The translations under genes were made by a program, and so were the position numbers. Source: Microbacterium sp. (GTDB lineage Bacteria > Actinomycetota > Actinomycetes > Actinomycetales > Microbacteriaceae). Taken from it: a stretch of DNA of 64,000 bases. The stretch is from contig NZ_JAPSIY010000006.1 in assembly GCF_031178445.1 (NCBI RefSeq), positions 124,001 through 188,000 of the forward strand, read 5' to 3'. Shown piece after piece: positions 42,154 through 50,445 of this stretch (position 1 is its first letter; each line of letters starts with the position of its first letter). The notes below the pieces were generated by a model. The model saw only the letters and a program-made list of their open reading frames with translations. It ran no database searches and had not been told where the DNA came from.

Positions 42154-42190
42154 GAAGAGGCTCCGGCGAATGGATCGCCGGAGCCTCTTC
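42154..42190 (-). terminator. Rho-independent terminator
   Basis: Perfect 16-nt arms (GAAGAGGCTCCGGCGA at 42154-42169 and its complement at 42175-42190) with a 5-nt loop. On the minus strand the stem is followed by AATTTT, so it terminates the Tat-exported protein gene. Confidence 0.88.
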
Positions 42191-42204
42191 AGAAATGGGT
42201 GCTG

Positions 42205-42765
42205 TCAGGGCAGGGGAAGGTCCTCGTACTCGCCTTCCAGCGCGCGGGTGTTGTTGGTGGGGTCGGGGTCGTCTCCACCGGGGGCGATGGCCGTGGCGAT
42301 CATCGTGGCGTAGTCGTCATGGAACTCTCGCCCGTTCGTCTCGAACTCCAGCCCGATGACGGTCCAGTCGGTCGTGACGGGAACGGGAACCGTGAACGTC
42401 GCAGTGCTGCGGATGCCGTCGCTCACGATGTCGCCGACCATCGCAAGCGGGGTGTCGTCCGCGTCCAAGAATGCGGACGGCCCGAAATGGAAGCGGTTGT
42501 CGTACTTGATGCTGATCGTCGTGCCTGCAGGAACGGTGCCCGCCGTCGTGAACATGCTGAATCGCGATGGCAGTGACACGTTCAGGCGGCGGGTGCCGGC
42601 TGCGTTGTCGATGGAATACCCGTCGCCGGCAAGAAGCCAGAACTGCAGATCCACCGCGGTGCTGGCCGCCGCCAGCGGTGTTGCGACCGCCGCGGCGATC
42701 ACCGGCACGCTCCACGCTCCGACCTTGAGTACTGTGCGGCGCGAAGCGCTCTGGATGTTGTCCAT
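42205..42765 (-). CDS. Tat-exported protein of unknown function
   Basis: I do not recognise a family. The 186-aa protein starts with a twin-arginine signal (SRRTVLKVGAWSVP, then an Ala/Val-rich core and AAAST cleavage region near residue 35), so it should be exported folded. The mature part is beta-rich (NVSLPSRFSMFTTAGTVPAG, ATFTVPVPVTTDWTVIGLEF) and looks like an Ig- or DUF11-type sandwich. No cysteines or catalytic motif are visible. The C-terminus is acidic. It is a single gene with its own terminator, divergent from a TipA-like regulator. Confidence 0.75.
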   Translation of the reverse strand: MDNIQSASRRTVLKVGAWSVPVIAAAVATPLAAASTAVDLQFWLLAGDGYSIDNAAGTRRLNVSLPSRFSMFTTAGTVPAGTTISIKYDNRFHFGPSAFLDADDTPLAMVGDIVSDGIRSTATFTVPVPVTTDWTVIGLEFETNGREFHDDYATMIATAIAPGGDDPDPTNNTRALEGEYEDLPLP

Positions 42766-42821
42766 ATGGTTCCCCCTCGACTCAGACGGGTCCAGACTAA
42801 CCGGAACCGCGTCACCCCTGC

Positions 42822-42852
42822 TTGACCTTTACGCAACGTCAACTTCTAGCGT
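42822..42852 (+). promoter_or_regulatory. MerR-type promoter with 19-bp spacer
   Basis: TTGACC (42822-42827) and TAGCGT (42847-42852) are separated by 19 bp, the stretched spacing typical of MerR-controlled promoters. An inverted repeat TTGAC-N11-GTCAA (42822-42842) lies between -35 and -10. It is 39 nt before the TipA-like gene and suggests self-activation. Confidence 0.65.
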
Positions 42853-42890
42853 GGGATCATCGACGGAACGCAAGAGGCAGGAGGAGCGCC

Positions 42891-43661
42891 ATGGACTGGT
42901 CGATCCAGGAGATCGCCCGGCTCGCCGGCACCACCAGCAGGACGCTGCGTCACTATGACGACATCGGCCTGCTCGCGCCCACTCGCGTCGCTCACAACGG
43001 ATACCGGCACTACGACGAGGCCGCGCTCGTGCGCCTGCAGCGCATCCTGCTGCTGCGCGAGCTCGGGCTCGGGCTGCCGCAGATCGCCGATGTGATTGAC
43101 CGTGAGCGCAGCGAAGCATCCGCCCTCGAGTCGCACCTCGCCTGGTTGCGCCAGGAGCAGGATCGGCTCTCGCGGCAGATCGCGTCCGTCGAGTCCACCA
43201 TCACCGCATTGAAAGGAGGGGAACACCTCATGGCAGAGAACATGTTCGACGGCTTCGACCACACCCAGTACAAGGACGAGGTCGAGCAGCGCTGGGGCAA
43301 GAAGGCCTACGCCGACAGCGACCGCTGGTGGCGGGGCATGAGCGATGACGAACGCGCCGCCTGGCAGCAGCGTGTCTCGGATCTCGGCAGGGACTGGATC
43401 GCCGCCGCGGAAAGCGGCATCGACCCGGCATCCGACGAGGCTCAGGACATCGCCCGTCGGCACGTCGAGTGGCTGACCGGCATCCCGGGCACGCCCGCCG
43501 CCGTACCGGGCGGCGACGTGAAGGCGTACGTCATCGGTCTCGGTGAGATGTACGTCGCCGACCCGCGTTTCGGGGCGAACTACGCCACGAGCAGGGGCGG
43601 CACGGCCGGCGCCGAGTTCGTGCGTGACGCATTGCGCGTGTACGCCGAGGCCAACCTGTAG
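42891..43661 (+). CDS. MerR-family regulator with TipAS domain
   Basis: This 256-aa protein resembles TipAL of Streptomyces. The N-terminal MerR helix-turn-helix is clear (SIQEIARLAGTTSRTLRHYD, residues 4-23), then a dimerisation coiled coil (about residues 80-110), then a TipAS-type ligand domain (about 120-256) with FDHTQYKDEVEQRWGKKAY and DRWWRGMSDDERAAWQQ. In TipA this domain binds thiopeptide antibiotics covalently; some TipA relatives sense other compounds. The ATG at 42891 follows AGGAGGAG. In TipA a shorter TipAS form is made from an internal start; a possible internal ATG lies at MAENMFDGF behind GGAGGGGAA. Confidence 0.92.
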   Translation: MDWSIQEIARLAGTTSRTLRHYDDIGLLAPTRVAHNGYRHYDEAALVRLQRILLLRELGLGLPQIADVIDRERSEASALESHLAWLRQEQDRLSRQIASVESTITALKGGEHLMAENMFDGFDHTQYKDEVEQRWGKKAYADSDRWWRGMSDDERAAWQQRVSDLGRDWIAAAESGIDPASDEAQDIARRHVEWLTGIPGTPAAVPGGDVKAYVIGLGEMYVADPRFGANYATSRGGTAGAEFVRDALRVYAEANL

Positions 43662-43691
43662 GCCGCCTGACCCGGCGCCTGACTCGAAGGG

Positions 43692-43760
43692 GATCGCCCG
43701 GAATGCAGGATGCTTTCGCAGCATCCGCCCTGCATTCCGGGCGATCTCCTGCATTCCGGG
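43692..43760. repeat. Interspersed hairpin element, copy 2, with extra arm
   Basis: Outer arms GATCGCCCGGAATGCAGG (43692-43709) and its perfect complement (43729-43746) enclose an inner GATGC/GCATC stem. The 29-nt core (43705-43733) matches the element at 1827-1855 at 25 of 29 positions. A third partial copy, CCTGCATTCCGGG (43748-43760), follows directly. It lies behind the TipA-like gene and may end its transcript. Confidence 0.7.
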
Positions 43761-43789
43761 TGGGTGAGGCGGCGGGCGGCACTCCCGAG

Positions 43790-43847
43790 TTGTGGTGGCG
43801 GATCGATCGAGCTATCCTGCTAATCGTTTAACAGTACTAATCGATTA
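43790..43847 (+). promoter_or_regulatory. Promoter with two LacI-type operators
   Basis: TTGTGG (43790-43795), a 17-nt spacer and TATCCT (43813-43818) form a promoter. Directly after the -10 lie TAATCGTTTA (43821-43830) and the perfect palindrome TAATCGATTA (43838-43847), which cover the start of transcription. The LacI gene in the same operon (47047) is the probable ligand. Confidence 0.55.
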
Positions 43848-43909
43848 ACCAATCCGATTCCCGAGCTACCGCACTGGCGAACCAACCCCTCACCGTCAAA
43901 GGAGACCCC

Positions 43910-45184
43910 ATGTCGCAGCCCACCCGCCGTGCCGCCGGCGCGCTGGCACTCTCTGCCGTCGCCGCTCTCGCCCTGAGCGCCTGTTCGTCCGCATCCGGAA
44001 CGCCATCGGGCGAATCGGGCGGCGACGTCACCCTCAGCTACGCCATCTGGGACGAGAACCAGAAGCCTGCGATGGAGGACATCGCCGCAGCGTTCACCGA
44101 AGAGCACCCCAATGTCACGATCGACATCCAGGTCACGCCCTACAAGGAGTACTTCACCAAGCTGCAGACCGCGGCCAGCGGTGGATCCGCCGCGGACGTC
44201 TTCTGGATGAACGGACCGAACTTCCAGCTGTACGCCTCGAACGGGCAGCTCGCGCCGCTCGACGACACCGGTATCGACGCCGCTGACTACCCGCAGGGCC
44301 TCGTCGACCTCTACACGTACGACGGCACGCTCTACGGCGCCCCGAAGGACTTCGACACCGTGGCGGTCTGGTACAACAAGGAGCTCTTCGACGCGGCGGA
44401 TGTCGACTACCCGGCCGCGGGGTGGACCTGGGAAGACCTGAAGGATGCGGCGGCCAAGCTGACCGACGCGGCCAAGGGGCAGTTCGGCATCGCCGCCAGC
44501 CAGTACGGTCAGGAGAACTTCTACAACTCGATCGCGCAGGCCGGCGGCGAGGTGATCTCGGCCGACGGCACGAAGACCGGCTACGACAGCCCCGAGGCGC
44601 TCGCCGGCATCGAGCTGTGGACCGACCAGATCGACGCCGGCTCGTCACCGACGGCGCAGCAGCTCACCGACACGAACCCAGAGGACCTTTTCCTCTCGGG
44701 CAAGGTCGCCATGTTCCAGAACGGGTCCTGGGCAGCGATCGCCTATGCCGACAACGCGGACATCGCCGACAAGGTCGATGTGGCGCCGCTCGCCGCGGGC
44801 CCCGCAGGCAACCAGAGCGTGATCCACGGCGTCGCGAACGTCGCCAACGCGAACAGCCCTCACCTCGCCGAAGCGAAGGAGTTCGCCGCCTTCGCGAGCG
44901 GCGAGGCCGCTGCCACGATCCAGGCCGAGACCGGTACGGTGATCCCGGCGTTCGACGGCACACAGCAGGCCTGGGTCGATGCCCTCCCGCAGTACGACCT
45001 GCAGGTCTACATCGACGCCCTCGAGACGTCCGTCCCCTACCCGGTGTCGAAGAACACGTCCGCGTGGACGAGCATCGAGAGCGAGGTGCTGTCGCAGGTG
45101 TGGGCGGGCAATGTCTCGGCGAAGGACGGTCTGAAGGACCTCGCCGAGAAGATGCAGGCGGCTCTGGACGCCGAGCAGGAGTGA
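43910..45184 (+). CDS. Sugar ABC transporter substrate-binding lipoprotein (CUT1)
   Basis: This 424-aa family 1 extracellular binding protein has a lipoprotein signal with lipobox ALSAC (lipidated cysteine at residue 25). LSYAIWDENQKPAMEDIAAA, KEYFTKLQTAASGGSAADVF and GAPKDFDTVAVWYNKELFD are standard for CUT1 binding proteins. The ATG follows AAAGGAG at ideal distance. It is the first gene of an operon with two permeases, a LacI regulator and a Gfo/Idh dehydrogenase, controlled by a promoter with TAATCGATTA-type palindromes. The ligand is unknown; a sugar or polyol oxidised by the dehydrogenase is likely. Confidence 0.93.
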   Translation: MSQPTRRAAGALALSAVAALALSACSSASGTPSGESGGDVTLSYAIWDENQKPAMEDIAAAFTEEHPNVTIDIQVTPYKEYFTKLQTAASGGSAADVFWMNGPNFQLYASNGQLAPLDDTGIDAADYPQGLVDLYTYDGTLYGAPKDFDTVAVWYNKELFDAADVDYPAAGWTWEDLKDAAAKLTDAAKGQFGIAASQYGQENFYNSIAQAGGEVISADGTKTGYDSPEALAGIELWTDQIDAGSSPTAQQLTDTNPEDLFLSGKVAMFQNGSWAAIAYADNADIADKVDVAPLAAGPAGNQSVIHGVANVANANSPHLAEAKEFAAFASGEAAATIQAETGTVIPAFDGTQQAWVDALPQYDLQVYIDALETSVPYPVSKNTSAWTSIESEVLSQVWAGNVSAKDGLKDLAEKMQAALDAEQE

Positions 45185-45188
45185 CGTC

Positions 45189-46154
45189 GTGAGCAGCGAT
45201 CTCCTCGCGCAGCGCGCGGAGACGCCGGTCGTGCGGATGCCGGAGGCTCAGCCCTCCGGCGTCCGCCGCCGGCGGCGCAACCCGGGCGCCTCCCCCTGGT
45301 GGGCGCTGGTCTTCATCGGTCCGATGGCGCTCGGCCTGGCGGTCTTCTACCTCTGGCCGACCGTGCGCACCCTGATCATCTCGTTCACCAAGTCCGGTCC
45401 CTTCGGCGGCTCCGAATGGGTGGGCATCGAGAATTACGAGCGTCTGTTCCAGGACGCCGAGCTCATCGGGGCTCTGCGCAACACCGCGATCTACACCGTG
45501 ATCGCCCTCATCGGCATCCCGATCGCCGTGGGGATCGCCGCGCTGCTGAACAGCGCGGGTCTCAAGGGTCGAAGCGCGTATCGCACCCTCTACTTCATCC
45601 CCGTCGTCACGATGCCCGCCGCCATCGCGCTGGTCTGGCGCATGATCTACAACGGCGACTACGGCGTGCTCAACGTCGCCCTCGGCTGGTTCGGCCTCGA
45701 CGGACGCAGCTGGCTCACTGATCCGTCGACGGCTCTGGTCGCGATCGCCGTCGTCGGCATCTGGGCTGGCCTCGGCACCAACATCGTGATCTTCCTCGCC
45801 GGCCTGCAGGGCATTCCCGATACGGTCATGGAGGCCGCCGACCTCGATGGGGCCGGCCCCGTGCGCAAGTTCTTCTCGATCACCATTCCGCTGCTGTCGC
45901 CCTCGATCTTCTTCGTCAGTGTCATCAGCGTGATCGGGGCGCTGCAGGTGTTCGACCTCATCTACATGATGCTGGGACGCAGCAACCCGGCCATGCCGAA
46001 CACCCGCACCGTCGTGTACCTGTTCTACGAAGCGGGCTTCCTCGACAACGACCGGGGCTACGCGGCTGCGGTCGCCTTCCTGCTGCTCATCATCATCCTC
46101 GTGCTGACCGTCGTGCAGTTCCGGATGCAGAAGAAGTGGGTGCACTATGAGTGA
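45189..46154 (+). CDS. Sugar ABC transporter permease, MalF-type
   Basis: This 321-aa CUT1 permease has a polar N-terminal stretch of about 35 residues and about six membrane helices. The EAA loop appears as TVMEAADLDGAGPVRKFFSI near residue 212, preceded by IFLAGLQGIPD. The GTG lies 4 nt behind the binding-protein stop. It pairs with the next permease; no ATPase gene is in the operon, so an ATPase from elsewhere is needed. Confidence 0.93.
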   Translation: MSSDLLAQRAETPVVRMPEAQPSGVRRRRRNPGASPWWALVFIGPMALGLAVFYLWPTVRTLIISFTKSGPFGGSEWVGIENYERLFQDAELIGALRNTAIYTVIALIGIPIAVGIAALLNSAGLKGRSAYRTLYFIPVVTMPAAIALVWRMIYNGDYGVLNVALGWFGLDGRSWLTDPSTALVAIAVVGIWAGLGTNIVIFLAGLQGIPDTVMEAADLDGAGPVRKFFSITIPLLSPSIFFVSVISVIGALQVFDLIYMMLGRSNPAMPNTRTVVYLFYEAGFLDNDRGYAAAVAFLLLIIILVLTVVQFRMQKKWVHYE

Positions 46155-47043
46155 CGTCTCGCTCGATACCCGCGCCGTCGTCGGCGCCGACAGCGACACC
46201 CGTGCCCGGTCCGCTGGTCGCAGTCCGAAGAACCGCGGCATCTGGGCCGTGCACCTGGTGCTCATCGTCGGCGCGGTGCTGATGGTGTTCCCGTTCATCT
46301 GGCAGCTGCTGACGTCGTTCAAGACGCTGTCCGACTCGGTGCAGGTGCCGCCGAGCCTGCTGCCGGACCCGTGGGTGTTCACGAATTACGCCGAGGTCTT
46401 CGAGTCGATGCCGTTCGGGCAGATGTTCGCGAACTCGGTGATGCTCACCGTGGGACGCACCGTCGGCCAGGTGGTGCTGTGCACGATGGCCGGATACGCC
46501 TTCGCGCGCATCCCCTTCCGCGGACGCAACGCCCTCTTCGTGCTGTTCCTCTCGGTGCTCATGGTGCCCTCGCAGCTGTATCTGCTGCCGCAGTACGAGA
46601 TCATCCAGTCGCTCGGCTGGCTGAACTCGCTGCAGGCGCTGATCGTCCCCGGCATCTTCAGCGCGTTCGGCACCTTCCTGATGCGGCAGTTCTTCATGTC
46701 GCTGCCCGCCGAGCTCGAGGAGGCCGCGCGCATCGACGGGGCGAATCCGTGGCAGACGTTCTGGCGCATCATGGTTCCGCTCGCGAAGCCTGGCATCATC
46801 GCTCTCGTGGTGTTCACCGTGCTCTGGTCGTGGAACGACCTTCTCTGGCCTCTCATCGTCACGACCGACCCCGAGAAGATGCCGCTGTCGGTCGGTCTCT
46901 CGCAGCTGGTCGGCCTGCACGGCACCGACTATCCGGTGCTGATGGCCGGTGCACTGCTTGCGACGCTGCCGATGCTGATCACGTTCATGATCCTGCAACG
47001 CCAGTTCATCCAGGGCATCGCGTTCAGCGGATCGAAGGGCTGA
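46147..47043 (+). CDS. Sugar ABC transporter permease, MalG-type
   Basis: This 298-aa permease completes the CUT1 channel. Its EAA loop is ELEEAARIDGANPWQTFWRI near residue 192, and the C-terminus reads QRQFIQGIAFSGSKG, typical for MalG homologues. The ATG lies inside the end of the previous gene, overlapping by 8 bases. It is followed after 3 bases by the LacI regulator gene, so all four are likely on one mRNA. Confidence 0.93.
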   Translation: MSDVSLDTRAVVGADSDTRARSAGRSPKNRGIWAVHLVLIVGAVLMVFPFIWQLLTSFKTLSDSVQVPPSLLPDPWVFTNYAEVFESMPFGQMFANSVMLTVGRTVGQVVLCTMAGYAFARIPFRGRNALFVLFLSVLMVPSQLYLLPQYEIIQSLGWLNSLQALIVPGIFSAFGTFLMRQFFMSLPAELEEAARIDGANPWQTFWRIMVPLAKPGIIALVVFTVLWSWNDLLWPLIVTTDPEKMPLSVGLSQLVGLHGTDYPVLMAGALLATLPMLITFMILQRQFIQGIAFSGSKG

Positions 47044-47046
47044 CGG

Positions 47047-48105
47047 ATGCCGCAGGACGAGCGCCAGGCGCGGCGGCGCCCCACCCTCCGCATGGTCGCG
47101 GAGCTCGCAGGGGTGTCGACGGCGACCGTGTCATACGTGTTCTCGGGGCGAGCGGGGTCGGCATCCGGCTCCGGCGTGGCGGAGGCCACCGCGGCGCGGG
47201 TGCACGCCGCCGCGGAGGAGCTGAACTATCGGCCCAATCGCGCGGCGCGGGCGATGCGCACCGGTCGCAGCGGCATGATCCAGCTGTCACTGCACATGCT
47301 CAGCGATCCCTGGTCTCTCGCGGTCGCGGACGCCGTGAACCTCGAGGCCAACCGGCACGATCTGACGACGCTCATCCTGGCGGACGGCGACTGGCATGCG
47401 GCCCTCGACCGGGTGGAGAGCGATGTCGCGTACTTGGACGGCGCGGGCGTCGACCACGACAGCCGCGAGAAGCTGGCCGATCTCGTCGAGCGCGGCCGGC
47501 GGCTCGTCGTCTTCTCGGAGACGCTCGAGCCCGAGGGGTTCGATGTGATCCGCTCGGACGCACTGCCCGGCTGCTACTTGGCGATGGATCACCTGCTCGA
47601 GAGGCACAGCGCGATCGGCTGCCTGGCATCCGACAACGCGGTGCGGCTCGCGTCGACGCAGACGACGCGGTACACGCCGTACGTCGAGCGGATGTCGCAG
47701 CGGGGACTCCGCGCCGATCCTTCGTGGACGCAGACGTACGCGGAGACGCAGGCGAGTGCGTTCGCCGCCGCGGTACGGCTGCTCTCCGCGCCCACCCGCC
47801 CGACCGCCGTCTATGCCACGACCGACTTCGCCGCGCTCGCCGCGATCAACGCGGCCCACATGCTCGGGTTGCGCGTGCCGCACGATGTCGCCGTCATCGG
47901 TGTCGGCAACACACCGGACGCGCGGCTCGTCGCCCCCACCCTGACCACCGTCGGACCGACCGACTTCTACGCGCGGCAGGCCCGGATCATCGTGGAGCGC
48001 GCGCTCTCGGATGACCTCGGGCCAGCGCGCGTGCACGACTTCCCCTGGTCGCTGTTCCCGGGCGACTCGACAGACCTCGACGCCCCCGGCGCTCGTCTGC
48101 GCTGA
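47047..48105 (+). CDS. LacI-family transcriptional regulator
   Basis: This 352-aa repressor has the LacI helix-turn-helix (TLRMVAELAGVSTATVSYVF near residues 13-32) and the hinge followed by a sugar-sensing domain. It is translated within the transporter operon, 3 bases behind the permease gene, so it should control its own synthesis. Best candidate sites are the two TAATCG-TTA palindromes at 43821-43847. A Ser/Gly-rich insertion (GRAGSASGSGVAEATA) lengthens the segment between DNA-binding domain and hinge compared with most LacI proteins. Inducer unknown. Confidence 0.9.
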   Translation: MPQDERQARRRPTLRMVAELAGVSTATVSYVFSGRAGSASGSGVAEATAARVHAAAEELNYRPNRAARAMRTGRSGMIQLSLHMLSDPWSLAVADAVNLEANRHDLTTLILADGDWHAALDRVESDVAYLDGAGVDHDSREKLADLVERGRRLVVFSETLEPEGFDVIRSDALPGCYLAMDHLLERHSAIGCLASDNAVRLASTQTTRYTPYVERMSQRGLRADPSWTQTYAETQASAFAAAVRLLSAPTRPTAVYATTDFAALAAINAAHMLGLRVPHDVAVIGVGNTPDARLVAPTLTTVGPTDFYARQARIIVERALSDDLGPARVHDFPWSLFPGDSTDLDAPGARLR

Positions 48106-48132
48106 CGACGCGCACATCCTCGAAGGAGAACC

Positions 48133-49332
48133 ATGGATCTCAATATCGGCATCATCGGATTCGGCGCGCGCGCCTCACTGCGCAAGGAGGTGCACCGCCC
48201 CGGCGAGGGCTCGAGGGTGACGGCGGTGTGCGACCCCTCCGAACGCGCCCGCGACGACGCCCGCCGACTTCTTCCCGAAGCCTTCATCACCGATTCGCTC
48301 GATGAGCTGCTCGCCTCGGGGGTCGACGCCGTGATGGTCCTCACGCCCGACCACGCTCACGCCGCGATCAGCATCCGCGCCCTCGAAGCAGGTGTCGCGG
48401 TGTTCTGCGAGAAGCCGCTCGCAATCGAGCTCTCCGACGCCGACGCCATGCTGGAGACCGCCCGTCGCACGGGATCGCGGCTCTACATCGGCCACAACAT
48501 GCGGCACATGCCGGTCGTGACCCTGATGCGCCGGCTCATCCAGCAGGGGCGCATCGGGCAGGTCAAGGCCATCTGGTGCCGCCATTTCGTCGGCCACGGC
48601 GGCGACTTCTACTTCAAGGACTGGCATGCCGACCGCACCCGCACGACGAGCCTGCTGCTGCAGAAGGGCGCGCACGACATCGACGTGATCCACTGGCTCG
48701 CCGGCGCGTACACGCAGAAGGTCGCCGCGATGGGCGAGCTCAGCGTGTACGGCGACATCGATGATCGCCGCGACCGATCCGACGAGCGGATGCCCGACTG
48801 GTTCAGCGTCGACAACTGGCCGCCGACCGCACTGACCGGCCTGCACCCGACGATCGACGTCGAAGACATCTCGATGGTGAACATGCGCCTCGACGGCGGC
48901 ATCCTCGCCTCGTACCAGCAGTGCCACTTCACGCCCGACTACTGGCGCAACTACACCGTCATCGGCACTGAGGGTCGCATCGAGAACTTCGGTGACACGT
49001 CGGGCGGGGTCGTCAAGCTCTGGAACCGACGCCATCGAGGCTACTCCGAGGCCGACGAGGTCTTCCCGATCGAGTCCGCGCCTGATGCCGGCCATGACGG
49101 TGCCGACGCCCTGTTGGTCGCCGAGTTCCTGCGTTTCGTGCGCGACGGGGGGCTGACCGAGACCTCGCCTGTCGCCGCGCGCGAGGCCGTCGCCGCCGGC
49201 ATCCTGGCCACTCAGTCGCTGCGGGGTGACGGCTCCGCCATCGAGGTTCCAGAGCTCGACCCTGCGCTCATCGCCTACTTCGAGAACGGGCAGGTCGAGA
49301 CCGAACCGGCGAGCCTGACGGCCGCGGGATGA
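48133..49332 (+). CDS. Gfo/Idh/MocA-family NAD(P)-dependent oxidoreductase
   Basis: This 399-aa protein has the N-terminal Rossmann pattern IGIIGFGARASLRKEVHRPG (residues 5-24), with GFGARA in place of GxGxxG, and the family motif CEKPLAIELSDAD near residue 97. LLLQKGAHDIDVIHWLAGAY near residue 175 contains the conserved catalytic His. Length and C-terminal domain are typical. The ATG follows GAAGGAGAA. It ends the third sugar operon and probably oxidises the imported sugar. It is convergent with another LacI gene, and the stem at 49338-49372 separates them. Confidence 0.9.
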   Translation: MDLNIGIIGFGARASLRKEVHRPGEGSRVTAVCDPSERARDDARRLLPEAFITDSLDELLASGVDAVMVLTPDHAHAAISIRALEAGVAVFCEKPLAIELSDADAMLETARRTGSRLYIGHNMRHMPVVTLMRRLIQQGRIGQVKAIWCRHFVGHGGDFYFKDWHADRTRTTSLLLQKGAHDIDVIHWLAGAYTQKVAAMGELSVYGDIDDRRDRSDERMPDWFSVDNWPPTALTGLHPTIDVEDISMVNMRLDGGILASYQQCHFTPDYWRNYTVIGTEGRIENFGDTSGGVVKLWNRRHRGYSEADEVFPIESAPDAGHDGADALLVAEFLRFVRDGGLTETSPVAAREAVAAGILATQSLRGDGSAIEVPELDPALIAYFENGQVETEPASLTAAG

Positions 49333-49337
49333 TCGAA

Positions 49338-49372
49338 CGTGGCGATGCCGTCAGCGCGGCGGCATCGCCACG
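49338..49372. terminator. Bidirectional terminator overlapping a gene end
   Basis: CGTGGCGATGCCG (49338-49350) and its complement (49360-49372) form a 13-bp stem with a 9-nt loop. The right arm lies within the last codons of the convergent LacI gene, so stop codon and hairpin are merged. Confidence 0.75.
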
Positions 49373-50436
49373 GACTCGCGATGCACCAGGTAGATGCCGA
49401 GGGTGAGCCCGTCCTCGGGCGTGCGAGAGAAGGCGTCCGGCTCGTCGAAAGCCGCGCGCAGCGCTTCGCGGCCGAGCTGCTCGAGCGGCACGTGAACAGT
49501 CGTCAGCTTCGGCGACAGGCTGGCCGCGAGCGGGGTGTCGTCGTACGCCACGACGGAGATGTCTGTAGGGATGCGGATGCCGGCATCGCTGAGCGCGTCG
49601 TAGACTCCGGCCGCGATGGTGTCGTTGACGGCGAAGATGGCGGTGAGCCCCGGAGCATCCTCGAGCAGCGCCTTCGTGCTCGCGTAACCGGCGTCGTGGC
49701 CGAACCCCTCCGTCCTGATCAGCGACTCGTCCACGTCGATGCCGCGCGAACGGAGCGCCCGCAGGTAGCCCTCGCGGCGCAGCGCGATCGTCGGCCGGTC
49801 GGTCTCACCGCCCACCAGGGCGATGCGTCGATGGCCGTTGGCGATCAGGTGCTCGGTGACGGCATACGCGCCGCCCTCGTTGTCGTAGGCGACCACCGCG
49901 GCCGAGGATGGGATGCCGAGCGGCGGGTGAGCGCAGAGCACGAGCCTGCTGCCCATGGCCGCGAGCGCGTCGGCGCGATGGGCGAGCTGTCGGCGGTAGG
50001 TGGCGTCGTTGCTTCCTCCGCTCACGACGATGACGGCGTCGACACGGCGCTCCTGCATCCGGTCGATGAGCGAGAGCTCCGCGTTCGGCGCGTAGCCCGT
50101 CGTCGCGATGATCGCCAGGCGCCCCGACGCCTGAGCGGCGCGCTCGAGCCCGCGCACCATGTAGCCGAAGAACGGGTCCACCAGTTCGGGCACGATGATG
50201 CCGATGGTCTTGGTGTCGGACTGCGCGAGCGCGCGGGCGTTGGCGTTCGCCGCGTATCCGAGCTTGGCCACCGCGCGGAGGACTCGCTCACGTGTCGCGG
50301 CGGCTACGGGGTAGTTGCTGTTGAGCACCCGCGACACCGTCGCCGTCGAGACCTCGGCCGCGGCAGCGACGTCGCTGATGGTGGCAGGGCGACGGTGCAC
50401 CTGCCGGTGGATATGGTCAGAAGTCGAAGTCCTCAT
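49351..50436 (-). CDS. LacI-family transcriptional regulator
   Basis: This 361-aa LacI repressor has its helix-turn-helix at TISDVAAAAEVSTATVSRVL (residues 19-38) and a complete sensor domain (TKTIGIIVPELVDPFFGYMV near residue 72). It lies 9 bases behind the hydroxyacid dehydrogenase gene on the same strand. Its probable sites are the AGTAATCGCTTACT-like palindromes at 51484-51497, 51606-51619 and 58785-58798, one in front of each transcription unit of this locus including its own. The inducer should be a product of fucose- or uronate-containing glycans, judged from the target genes. Confidence 0.92.
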   Translation of the reverse strand: MRTSTSDHIHRQVHRRPATISDVAAAAEVSTATVSRVLNSNYPVAAATRERVLRAVAKLGYAANANARALAQSDTKTIGIIVPELVDPFFGYMVRGLERAAQASGRLAIIATTGYAPNAELSLIDRMQERRVDAVIVVSGGSNDATYRRQLAHRADALAAMGSRLVLCAHPPLGIPSSAAVVAYDNEGGAYAVTEHLIANGHRRIALVGGETDRPTIALRREGYLRALRSRGIDVDESLIRTEGFGHDAGYASTKALLEDAPGLTAIFAVNDTIAAGVYDALSDAGIRIPTDISVVAYDDTPLAASLSPKLTTVHVPLEQLGREALRAAFDEPDAFSRTPEDGLTLGIYLVHRESVAMPPR

Positions 50437-50445
50437 CCGCTGCCC

